Below, piece after piece: positions 1 through 6,281 of a stretch of 6,358 bases of DNA; within the stretch, counting starts at the first letter, position 1, and each line of letters opens with the position of its first letter. A program made the position numbers and the translations under genes. A model generated the notes under the pieces. The model ran no database searches. It saw nothing but the letters and a program-made list of their open reading frames with translations, and was not told the origin of the DNA. The stretch comes from Chitinophagaceae bacterium (GTDB lineage: Bacteria; Bacteroidota; Bacteroidia; Chitinophagales; Chitinophagaceae), in the NCBI GenBank assembly GCA_947481355.1, contig CANKGM010000122.1, forward strand, positions 1 to 6,358. The letters run 5' to 3'.

Positions 1-755
1 CTATTGATTTGCCCATCTGTTTTCAACACTCGAGCGTCAGCCATAAATCTCATGGCATGAGCGGGATCAAATTGAACAGCATTTTCCATGTCTCCTCTAT
101 AATTAGGCTCAGCCAATGACGGTGCTATTCCATTCATTTTAAGTCTATTCTTGAACGGTCTATCAACAAGTAATTCAGCTTGTGTTATATGATGTAATAA
201 ACTTTCGAGTTTCAAGGTAACGTTTGTCTTATTCTTTCCTTTTGATGTCAACCGAATAAACATCACCTGTTGAGGATAGGAAACAAAATATTCACGCGTA
301 TATGTTGTTTGATCTGCAACTAAATCAACCCTAGCAATACCCGTAGCTATATTCAAACTTCGTTTATAGCTAGAAACACTTGGTATATTGAAGTCAAGGT
401 TTAGGTTTCCTAATGGAGCGTAAGAATTGGAGAATTTTCCCTGAACAAAATGAAGCAAACTATCAGCTGCTTGATAATCTTCATGCAACAACGCCTCTCT
501 GATTAATGGTAAGTACTTGTTTGCTTCAGGATTCATGTTGGGGTCTACTGGATGACCAGACCAAAGTGTTGCCTCATTGAGTGAAATATGGTCTTTATTT
601 ATTCCCCCATATACCATTGCCCCAATTCTACCATTTCCGATTGGTAAAGCTTCTTCAAAATGGCGAGCAGGATTTTTATACCACATCATATTAGTGTCCT
701 GTGCATTGCCAAAAAGTTGTAATAGAGATGCTAAGACAATACAAATAATTCTCAT
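1..755 (-). CDS. GH95 family alpha-L-fucosidase/alpha-L-galactosidase, secreted, N-terminal part (3' end off window)
   Basis: An uninterrupted reading frame runs from an ATG at 755-753 to the left edge, giving 251 codons with no stop. Residues 1-18 form a signal peptide (short positive start, hydrophobic core, cleavage likely after GNA18), so the enzyme is probably periplasmic or surface-exposed. The mature start is the classic GH95 N-terminal domain: WYKNPARHFEEALPIGNGRIG at 25-45, followed by GAMVYGG and SLNEATLWSG (58-67), with YAPLGNLNLDF at 112-122. GH95 enzymes remove alpha-1,2-linked L-fucose, or in some members L-galactose, from glycans by inversion. The family is usually about 750-820 residues, so roughly two thirds is missing, including the (alpha/alpha)6 barrel and its catalytic residues; activity cannot be judged. 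The gene starts 10 bp after the stop of the hydroxyproline epimerase on the same strand, so co-transcription is likely. Family assignment is firm; the exact sugar is open. Confidence 0.9.
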   Translation of the reverse strand, partial: MRIICIVLASLLQLFGNAQDTNMMWYKNPARHFEEALPIGNGRIGAMVYGGINKDHISLNEATLWSGHPVDPNMNPEANKYLPLIREALLHEDYQAADSLLHFVQGKFSNSYAPLGNLNLDFNIPSVSSYKRSLNIATGIARVDLVADQTTYTREYFVSYPQQVMFIRLTSKGKNKTNVTLKLESLLHHITQAELLVDRPFKNRLKMNGIAPSLAEPNYRGDMENAVQFDPAHAMRFMADARVLKTDGQIN

Positions 756-765
756 GTATAAAATT

Positions 766-1818
766 TTATAATACTTGAAATCCATGTGCATATGGATCAT
801 CTTCAGGTTGAATAGAAATTATATTATGCCCATAAATCTTGGCCCATCCTTCAATCGAAGGACGCATGGAAGGTTTTCCGTGGAAGATGGACTCCTCTTC
901 GATCCTGCCAATAAATTTGCTGCCAATAATACTTTCATGAATAAATTCATCTCCCTTTTTGAGCATACCCCTAGCATACCATTGTGCCATCCGAGCACTT
1001 GTTCCAGTTCCACAAGGAGAACGATCAATTGCCTTATCGCCATAAAAAACGGCATTTCGTGCTGTTGAAGATTTATCAATCACCGACCCACACCATAAAA
1101 TATGACTACATGAATTAATCGTTGGATCTTCTGGATGTACAAACTGATAAAGTGCATTTATATTCTTTCTCAATTGCCTAGCCCACCCAATTAATTGATC
1201 AGCTGAATAATGTTCAAGACCTTTGAAATTTTCTTGCACATCTACAATCGCATAAAAATTTCCACCATATGATACATCTACTTTTAATTCACCTAAATCT
1301 GGACAATTCACGGTGAGGTCTTGTTGATCTAAATAAGCGGGTACATTAACAAGCCTGACATTTTTTACTTTTCCATTTTCTAATGAATATGAAATTTTGA
1401 TTAATCCAGCAGGAGCTTCCATATTAACAAATCCCTCTTTCTTAGGGACGATTAACCCACTTTCAATACCTGCTGTTATTGTACCGATTGTTCCATGTCC
1501 ACACATTGGAAGACAGCCACTTGTTTCAATGAAAAGAACAGCCACATCATTTTGAGGATCATGTGGTGGGTAGAGAATACTGCCACTCATCATATCATGT
1601 CCTCTTGGTTCAAACATCAACCCTTTTCGAATCCAATCATATTCCCTTAAGAAGTGTTGGCGTTTTTCACTCATATTATTTCCTTCAAGGGCTGGGCCGC
1701 CAGATACAACTAGTCTTACTGGATTACCACAAGTATGAGCATCTACACAATGAAATATATGTCCGCCAAGATTATGTTTAACTTCGTCAAGTTTGAGAGA
1801 TAATGCATTTGTTACCAT
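766..1818 (-). CDS. 4-hydroxyproline 2-epimerase (proline racemase family)
   Basis: This 350-residue protein is a full-length member of the proline racemase superfamily. The N-terminal signature DAHTCGNPVRLV lies at 26-37. The first catalytic cysteine is C106 in GCLPMCGHGTIG, with H108 beside it; the second is C269 in DRSPCGTGTSA, with D265 four residues before it. Having both cysteines points to a two-base racemase/epimerase rather than trans-3-hydroxyproline dehydratase, where the second Cys is Thr. MCGHGTIG and the CSHILWCG segment (237-244) look like the hydroxyproline epimerases, which convert trans-4-hydroxy-L-proline to cis-4-hydroxy-D-proline as the first step of hydroxyproline breakdown to 2-oxoglutarate. 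It has no signal peptide and is cytoplasmic. The start at 1818 gives about 18 residues ahead of the usual family start; the next in-frame Met (49) falls inside the conserved domain. None of the later pathway enzymes is visible here. Proline as substrate is not excluded. Confidence 0.88.
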   Translation of the reverse strand: MVTNALSLKLDEVKHNLGGHIFHCVDAHTCGNPVRLVVSGGPALEGNNMSEKRQHFLREYDWIRKGLMFEPRGHDMMSGSILYPPHDPQNDVAVLFIETSGCLPMCGHGTIGTITAGIESGLIVPKKEGFVNMEAPAGLIKISYSLENGKVKNVRLVNVPAYLDQQDLTVNCPDLGELKVDVSYGGNFYAIVDVQENFKGLEHYSADQLIGWARQLRKNINALYQFVHPEDPTINSCSHILWCGSVIDKSSTARNAVFYGDKAIDRSPCGTGTSARMAQWYARGMLKKGDEFIHESIIGSKFIGRIEEESIFHGKPSMRPSIEGWAKIYGHNIISIQPEDDPYAHGFQVL

Positions 1819-1922
1819 AATATTTACAAATTAATTAAAATGCCTCTAAGAGTTGAATTCTTTCTTTGAAATTTCACTCATTTTAAAGGTAATAAACGAA
1901 ATTAGCCTTCAATAATTCAATT

Positions 1923-3182
1923 ATGGAAACTTACGGTAGAATTTTATTGATTGCGATGCCTGTTTTTTTACTCTTGGTGTTATTAGAAAAATGGTATGGG
2001 TGGAAAACTGGAAGAGTTTGGGTAAGGAGCATGGATATGATATCAAGTCTTACTTCTGGAGTAACTAATGTAACCAAAGATGTATTGGGCCTGAGTATTG
2101 GGATTTTAAGTTACCAATGGATGGTAAGCCACTTCGCCATTATACATATTCAACAAAGTATATTGCTCTATATAATTGCCTTTTTAGCCCTTGATTTTTC
2201 AGGCTACTGGATTCATCGAATTCAGCATAGAACAAATATTTTTTGGAACGCACACATCATACATCATAGCAGCGAAGAATTCAATTTAGCTTGTGCGTTA
2301 CGACAAAGCATCTCAGTTTTTATTCACCTTTTCACCTTCTTTCTTATTCCTGCTGCAATTCTAGGAGTTCCTTCAGAAGTTATTGCTGTAGTAGCCCCTT
2401 TACATTTATTCATACAGTTTTGGTATCATACGGTGCTCATAAAGAAAATGGGATTCCTTGAAAAAATAATCGTAACCCCCTCACACCACCGAGTACATCA
2501 TGCAATAAATCCTGAGTATATCGATAAAAACTATTCGCAAGTCTTCATTATTTGGGATAAGCTTTTTGGAACTTTTCAGGAAGAATTAGGTGAAGTGCCA
2601 GCGGTCTATGGGATCACTAGACCTGCAGCCACTTGGAACCCCATCAAAATTAATTTTCAACATCTCCACTTATTAATTCTTGATGCGTGGAGAACCAAAA
2701 ACATAGTTGATAAATTTCGAATTTGGTTTATGCCAACTGGATGGAGACCTGCTGATGTGGATTCTACCTATCCGATTGAAAAAATCGATAATGTCCATGA
2801 TTACAACAAGTATGACCCGATAAGCTCATATAGTCTTAGGATCTGGTCGTTTGTCCAATTACTATTTCTGATGTTTTTTGTTGGGCATCTATTTGGAAAT
2901 ATAGCAACGATTGGAAGTCCCGGCATGTTTCAATATGGCCTATTTATTTTCATTTACATTTATGCGATGACTGAACTGATGGATAGAAATCCTATCGCCT
3001 ATGTTTGGGAGGGACTAAAATGTTTATTAGGCTTATACTTTTTAACTGTAACTAGAAATTGGTTTGGAGCAGACAAATACATTCCATTCGCTAATTACCT
3101 CGTTCAAGGATATCTGATCATTTCTTTTATTGCTTCAATCTATTTTACTACCCTACACAAAAGAGAATTGGCTGATGCTTAA
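1923..3182 (+). CDS. Sterol desaturase / fatty acid hydroxylase superfamily membrane protein, alkylglycerol monooxygenase-like
   Basis: A 419-residue multi-pass membrane protein. The three histidine clusters of the superfamily, which bind a diiron centre, are present: HRIQH (98-102), HIIHH (111-115) and HHRVHH (188-193), with extra histidines H161 and H169 in HLFIQFWYHT. The stretch DFSGYWIHR (91-99) and the HHSSEEFNLACALRQS segment (114-129) resemble the alkylglycerol monooxygenase (TMEM195/AGMO) branch more than C-4 sterol oxidases. Hydrophobic segments are seen near 5-22, 52-70, 78-97, 132-148, 153-170 and, in a C-terminal region after the hydroxylase core, near 308-328, 336-351, 364-376 and 392-410. 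The core probably hydroxylates or cleaves a lipid at the membrane using O2; the substrate and electron donor are unknown. The gene stands alone, divergent from the epimerase across 104 bp and 123-147 bp before the sigma factor. The start at 1923 places a hydrophobic segment at the N terminus, as is usual. Confidence 0.85.
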   Translation: METYGRILLIAMPVFLLLVLLEKWYGWKTGRVWVRSMDMISSLTSGVTNVTKDVLGLSIGILSYQWMVSHFAIIHIQQSILLYIIAFLALDFSGYWIHRIQHRTNIFWNAHIIHHSSEEFNLACALRQSISVFIHLFTFFLIPAAILGVPSEVIAVVAPLHLFIQFWYHTVLIKKMGFLEKIIVTPSHHRVHHAINPEYIDKNYSQVFIIWDKLFGTFQEELGEVPAVYGITRPAATWNPIKINFQHLHLLILDAWRTKNIVDKFRIWFMPTGWRPADVDSTYPIEKIDNVHDYNKYDPISSYSLRIWSFVQLLFLMFFVGHLFGNIATIGSPGMFQYGLFIFIYIYAMTELMDRNPIAYVWEGLKCLLGLYFLTVTRNWFGADKYIPFANYLVQGYLIISFIASIYFTTLHKRELADA

Positions 3183-3283
3183 TAAGTGCTTTTGTGCAAT
3201 AGATATTCACACACTTTAGATACTACAAGATTATTTGACCAATCATCCCTCACTTAAGCCGAATAGACAAACAAAAGGACTAC

Positions 3284-3309
3284 GCAACATTTTTAATTAA
3301 CTTCATTGT
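3284..3309 (+). promoter_or_regulatory. Possible promoter upstream of the ECF sigma factor gene (weak)
   Basis: The 147 bp between the membrane hydroxylase and the sigma factor contain GCAACA at 3284-3289 followed by an AT-rich spacer ending around TTGTT at 3306. An AAC-containing -35 element followed by a T-rich tract is common upstream of autoregulated ECF sigma genes. No convincing -10 element such as CGTC is visible, so this is a guess from position and composition. If real, transcription would begin near 3310-3320, which favours the ATG at 3330 as the translation start. Confidence 0.18.
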
Positions 3310-3329
3310 TGAATTCAGAATTCAAACAA

Positions 3330-3896
3330 ATGGTGGAGAAGGAATTGATAATAGAACTAAAGCGTGGAGATGAAGCTGCATTTCAAGCATTAGTTTCAAG
3401 TCGTCAGAACCTAGTTTACAATACTGTACTTGGATTCCTTCAAAATCAGGAAGATGCAGAAGATGTAACCCAAGATATTTTTATTAAAGTATTTGAATCA
3501 ATACATCAATTTAAAGGAGACTCTTCATTAACAACCTGGATATATAGAATAGCGGTTACTAGTTCATTTGAATTCTTAAGAAGAAAAAAGCGCAAAAAAA
3601 GGTTTGGATTCATGAGTCCTTTATTTGGAGAGCAAAATGAACCAACCATTGAAATAGCTGACTTTTATCACCCTGGGATAGCCTTAGACCGACGTGAAAA
3701 TGCATCTATGCTGTTTAAGGCCATTAAAAAACTTCCTGAAAATCAACAAATTGCATTTCTACTTAATAAGGTGGAGGGCTTAAGCTATCAGGATGTATCA
3801 AAAGTAATGAACACCAGCTTATCAGCGGTTGAGTCACTCATCCACAGAGCTAAAATCAATCTGAGGGAAATATTAAAAAACTTATATAACTTGTAA
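3330..3896 (+). CDS. RNA polymerase ECF-type sigma-70 factor
   Basis: A 188-residue protein from the ATG at 3330. An in-frame TTG at 3306 would add eight residues. The ATG is preferred because the sequence before it is A-rich (AAACAA), as is usual for Bacteroidota, and because it leaves the normal short leader before GDEAAFQALV (13-22). Sigma region 2 covers about 22-90, with DAEDVTQDIF (42-51) in region 2.2 and FKGDSSLTTWIYRIA (61-75) in regions 2.3-2.4. A strongly basic run RRKKRKKR (84-91) leads into a linker of about 40 residues. Region 4 spans 135-184, with KLPENQQIAF and the helix-turn-helix around LSYQDVSKVMNTSLSAVESL (151-170). There is no region 1 or 3, as expected for the ECF group. 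It should direct RNA polymerase to a small stress regulon once released from its anti-sigma partner. The probable partner follows after 51 bp, with the sensor next, and all three are likely co-transcribed. Family assignment is secure. Confidence 0.93.
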   Translation: MVEKELIIELKRGDEAAFQALVSSRQNLVYNTVLGFLQNQEDAEDVTQDIFIKVFESIHQFKGDSSLTTWIYRIAVTSSFEFLRRKKRKKRFGFMSPLFGEQNEPTIEIADFYHPGIALDRRENASMLFKAIKKLPENQQIAFLLNKVEGLSYQDVSKVMNTSLSAVESLIHRAKINLREILKNLYNL

Positions 3897-3947
3897 GGAG
3901 CGCAATTATCGAATTAAAAAAACATCTAAAGAGTAAAGGCTAGCATT

Positions 3948-4271
3948 ATGAATTCTAAAAACACCATTGAAGAGGTGCTTCAAAGCTTGGATAAAATCCA
4001 ACGGGCTGAGCCTGCCCCATTTCTGTATACTAGAATTAAAGGCAGAATGATGCGAAACGAAAAAAGCCCATTCAATATAATCTTACACGCATTTATCACG
4101 CCCAAATTTGTTTTAGCCTTAACATGCATAATAATAGTTATCAATGGGTATTTTTTATCTAATAAAATAAAGGAACGATCTGCAATAGTAGAAAAAGCTC
4201 AACCGATTGCTGTAGAATATGTTCATCAATCGTTGAATCCATACGAAACCACAAATGATAGTCCACAATGA
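3948..4271 (+). CDS. Small one-pass membrane protein, probable anti-sigma factor
   Basis: A 107-residue protein with a hydrophilic N-terminal part (1-48), one membrane helix at about 53-70 (VLALTCIIIVINGYFL) and a short C-terminal tail of about 37 residues. The helical N-terminal segment EEVLQSLDKIQRAEPAPFLY (8-27), followed by TRIKGRM, resembles the short N-terminal part of small membrane proteins encoded next to ECF sigma genes in Bacteroidota. With the N terminus in the cytoplasm it would hold the sigma factor, while the tail faces the periplasm and can contact the sensor, much as CnrY does in the CnrYXH system. No zinc-binding HxxxCxxC motif is present, so it is not a ZAS-type anti-sigma factor. 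Its TGA stop overlaps the ATG of the next gene (ATGA, 4268-4271), which suggests coupled translation and a fixed ratio of the two. The function is inferred from position and topology; no recognised catalytic motif is seen. Confidence 0.7.
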   Translation: MNSKNTIEEVLQSLDKIQRAEPAPFLYTRIKGRMMRNEKSPFNIILHAFITPKFVLALTCIIIVINGYFLSNKIKERSAIVEKAQPIAVEYVHQSLNPYETTNDSPQ

Positions 4272-4726
4272 ATGAACGTAAAAACAGATGGATTCTTATT
4301 ATAATTATTGCGTTGATGTTGAGTAACATCATCCTGGCTGTTTTACTATTTACTTCACATGAAGAAGGCAAAGGAAGAGGAAGAGAAGCAGCAGCCATGG
4401 CGATTTACAAAGAAATAGGACTTACTCCTTCACAAATTGATACATTCAAAGCGAAAAAGGAGGTCTTTTTTTCAGAGATGAAACCATTATGGGAGCACAT
4501 TAAAGAACTCAAAAATACGCTCTATACACATATGGACAGATCTGGAGCAGAAGATAGTTTGATACAATCTTTGACATCAGAAATTGCAGAGAGAAATAAA
4601 GAAGCCGACTTAAAAATGTATCAACACTTTATTGAAATAAGAGCATTGTGCACTCCTGAACAAAAAATAAGGTTTGATTCAATTATCCCAAAATTCATAA
4701 ACAGAGACAGGAAGCGGGAACGCTAA
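4268..4726 (+). CDS. Spy/CpxP/CnrX-like membrane-anchored periplasmic protein (heavy-metal or envelope-stress sensor)
   Basis: A 152-residue protein. A membrane anchor lies at about 8-28 (WILIIIIALMLSNIILAVLLF) with a basic N terminus, so the rest is periplasmic. The periplasmic part is predicted to be all helical and carries two LTxxQ-type repeats, GLTPSQIDTF (51-60) and CTPEQKIRF (128-136), the mark of the Spy/CpxP/ZraP/CnrX group (Metal_resist-like fold). Possible metal ligands include H31, H77, H88, M117 and H120, but which of them bind anything cannot be told by eye. It follows an ECF sigma gene and a one-pass putative anti-sigma gene and overlaps the latter by 4 bp, so it is best read as the sensor that tells the anti-sigma factor when to release sigma. 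CnrX of Cupriavidus does this for nickel and cobalt. No efflux pump or other metal gene adjoins it here, so the signal could equally be misfolded envelope protein. Confidence 0.8.
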   Translation: MNERKNRWILIIIIALMLSNIILAVLLFTSHEEGKGRGREAAAMAIYKEIGLTPSQIDTFKAKKEVFFSEMKPLWEHIKELKNTLYTHMDRSGAEDSLIQSLTSEIAERNKEADLKMYQHFIEIRALCTPEQKIRFDSIIPKFINRDRKRER

Positions 4727-4753
4727 TTAAGTTATTCTCTTAGCCGTTAATTA
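4724..4753. terminator. Possible weak bidirectional terminator between convergent genes
   Basis: The sensor gene (plus) and the SGNH esterase gene (minus) converge across only 33 bp. Inverted arms TAATTAA (4724-4730) and TTAATTA (4747-4753) could pair around a 16-base loop. The stem has only A-T pairs and no clear T-run follows on either strand, so this is a weak candidate placed mainly by context. Confidence 0.2.
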
Positions 4754-4759
4754 CTACTT

Positions 4760-5470
4760 CTATCGTTTGACTTGCATAATTGCAGCCTCCACCAAAGGTT
4801 CTAATACTTTATAACCTTCAACTGTTGGGTGTACCCCATCTTCTGAATATTCTTTTCTCATCCCTTTTTTATCATCCACAACAGCAGAATATAAATCGAG
4901 GTAGAAGAATTTATTTTCTGCTGCAAACTTTTTGATTTCTATATTGAGTGCAATTACTTTATCTGCTGGCTTAAGTTCAGGTCTCCATGTGAAAATATTT
5001 GCGGGCAAAACAGAACACAGTACAACTTTTATATGATTAGCTCTGGCTAATTGTGCAATTGCTTTAATATTATTCATCGTTTTCTGTTGATCATAGGGGC
5101 CAGTATTTTGAGCAATATCATTGATGCCTGCTTTAAGCACCATTACATCTGGCTTAAGTGCCAACACGTCATCATAGAAACGCAATAACATTTGTGGAGT
5201 AGTTTGGCCACTAATTCCTCTATCATAATAAGGTTTCCCAGCAAAAAATTCTGGTCTTAGGTACAACCATCCTTCGAAAATAGAATTACCTAAAAAAACT
5301 ACGCGCTTTTCACCAGCAACTTTCGCTGGCACTTGCTCATTTTGAGAGGCATATTTTTGAAAATTAGCCCATGCCGACCAATCTTCATTTATTTTTTGTT
5401 GAGCAAATATTCCTACGGATAAAATAGCAAACGATGCAAATAAGAAAATTGATTTAAAATTCTGTTTCAT
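4760..5470 (-). CDS. Secreted SGNH/GDSL-family hydrolase (lipase/esterase)
   Basis: A 236-residue protein with an N-terminal signal peptide (1-23, cleavage likely after FA23) and no lipobox Cys, so it is periplasmic or exported. All SGNH blocks are visible. Block I is VVFLGNSIFEGW (57-68) with nucleophile S63, block II is RGISGQTT (84-91) with the oxyanion Gly at 88, block III is GIND (115-118) with N117, and block V is DGVHPTVEGY (211-220) with D211 and H214 completing the triad. Asn replaces Asp in the GDS motif, which is common in Bacteroidota members. SVLPANIFTWRPELKPADKV (153-172) places it in the branch annotated as GDSL-like lipase/acylhydrolase or sugar O-acetylesterase. It probably removes acyl or acetyl groups from an extracellular or envelope substrate that the sequence does not identify. 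It is convergent with the sensor gene, and the FAD oxidoreductase lies 56 bp upstream on the same strand, so read-through is possible. The family is certain; the substrate is unknown. Confidence 0.9.
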   Translation of the reverse strand: MKQNFKSIFLFASFAILSVGIFAQQKINEDWSAWANFQKYASQNEQVPAKVAGEKRVVFLGNSIFEGWLYLRPEFFAGKPYYDRGISGQTTPQMLLRFYDDVLALKPDVMVLKAGINDIAQNTGPYDQQKTMNNIKAIAQLARANHIKVVLCSVLPANIFTWRPELKPADKVIALNIEIKKFAAENKFFYLDLYSAVVDDKKGMRKEYSEDGVHPTVEGYKVLEPLVEAAIMQVKR

Positions 5471-5526
5471 TATTATCTATTTAATTCTATTACTTAATAA
5501 CTATTATCGACTTAAGATTGAAATTT

Positions 5527-6258
5527 TTACCCGTATAGTTCAAAATGAATTGACTTTTTATCGAATCCTTTATCTTGGATACGCTTACGAGCATCATTAA
5601 TCATATCTCGCCATCCACATAAATAAAAATGAGCTGACTCTTTTTTATCTTCTAACAATTGTTCATAAATGGCATGAACATATCCAATACAATGGCCTTC
5701 TGGCACATTCTCTTCCCTTGAAAAGGTTGGAAAGTAATGAAATCCAGGTAATTTTTCTTTTAGATCAAACATCTCTTCTAAGTACAGCGCATCAGGACAT
5801 TTTCTTGTACCCGAAATCAGAAAGATATCTTGGTGGGGGATATTATTTCGATGTATGTGTTGAACCATGGAACGAAAAGGAGCAATTCCGGTGCCAGTGC
5901 AAATCATATAAATATCAGTTGTTATAGGGTCGGGAAGTATGAAATGTCCCAATGGACCACGAACAGGAAATTCTGTTCCAACTGATGCTTCATTAAACAA
6001 AAAACTCGTACCTAATCCACCTTCCATGATTACAATAACAAGCTCGAAGACATTCGTTCCGTTTGGACAAGATGCAATTGAATAACTTCTTAAACGCTTA
6101 CTTGGTTGATCATGGATTGGCAAATCCAATGAAACGAACTGACCTGGGATAAAATCAAACTTTTCGATTTCAGTCAATTCAATCCAAAATCGTTTGGTAG
6201 AGACTGTTTCGTCTTCAATACGAATGATTTTTCCATTTTGCCAAGGTTGTGCAGCCAT
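5527..6258 (-). CDS. FAD/NAD(P)H oxidoreductase of the ferredoxin-NADP reductase type
   Basis: A 243-residue soluble protein with the two-domain FNR fold. The N-terminal FAD-binding barrel (about 8-105) has the RxYS flavin motif as RSYS (57-60), preceded by the FIPGQFVSLD segment (36-45), and GPLGHF at 101-106. The nucleotide-binding domain (about 110-243) has the glycine-rich CTGTGIAPFRSM (120-131), SGTRKCPDALYLEEM (149-163) and the C-terminal FYLCGWRDMI (211-220), with C214 near the flavin. It ends in HFELYG, and no 2Fe-2S ferredoxin domain is fused. Such enzymes pass electrons between NAD(P)H and a ferredoxin, flavodoxin or partner oxygenase; resemblance to the reductase part of BenC/VanB-type proteins is seen, but the partner is not in the window. 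The 23 bp gap to the upstream partial gene on the same strand suggests an operon with that membrane protein. The start at 6258 is right before the barrel. Confidence 0.88.
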   Translation of the reverse strand: MAAQPWQNGKIIRIEDETVSTKRFWIELTEIEKFDFIPGQFVSLDLPIHDQPSKRLRSYSIASCPNGTNVFELVIVIMEGGLGTSFLFNEASVGTEFPVRGPLGHFILPDPITTDIYMICTGTGIAPFRSMVQHIHRNNIPHQDIFLISGTRKCPDALYLEEMFDLKEKLPGFHYFPTFSREENVPEGHCIGYVHAIYEQLLEDKKESAHFYLCGWRDMINDARKRIQDKGFDKKSIHFELYG

Positions 6259-6281
6259 GGTGATGAGTTAAAGAGTTTAAA

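Noticed and set aside
757..770. Perfect 14-base palindrome TATAAAATTTTATA just before the GH95 start
   Set aside because: It is made only of A and T in an AT-rich genome and spans the epimerase stop codon. It could be an operator or a weak hairpin, but chance is the simpler explanation.
577..771. Plus-strand open frame of 64 codons
   Set aside because: It lies wholly opposite the GH95 coding sequence apart from its last bases, has no recognisable domain, and the minus strand explains the region fully.
775..1781. Further open frames on both strands (775-1068 plus, 819-1079 minus, 1563-1781 plus)
   Set aside because: All are embedded in the epimerase gene, whose conserved motifs account for this stretch; the translations show no family features.
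1819..1922. Search for Bacteroidota TTG/TAnnTTTG promoters in the divergent gap
   Set aside because: Only one-mismatch versions with the wrong spacing were found on either strand. Promoters must be here, but none can be placed.
3193..3213. TGTG...CACA inverted arms after the membrane hydroxylase gene
   Set aside because: The arms are only four bases long with an 11-base loop and no T-run; not supportable as a terminator or operator.
4159..4398. Minus-strand open frame of 79 codons across the anti-sigma/sensor junction
   Set aside because: It is opposite two well-supported genes, and its hydrophobic and low-complexity content mirrors the membrane helix coding on the other strand.
4713..4724. 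Hairpin AGCG-GGAA-CGCT at the end of the sensor gene
   Set aside because: The stem has only four base pairs, lies within the last codons and has no following T-run, so it is not a convincing terminator.
5718..5927. Plus-strand open frame of 69 codons
   Set aside because: It is opposite the FNR-type reductase, which carries all its motifs in the minus frame.
1923..6258. Idea that the FNR-type reductase feeds electrons to the AGMO-like hydroxylase
   Set aside because: The genes are over 2 kb apart on opposite strands with unrelated genes between; nothing in the sequence ties them together.
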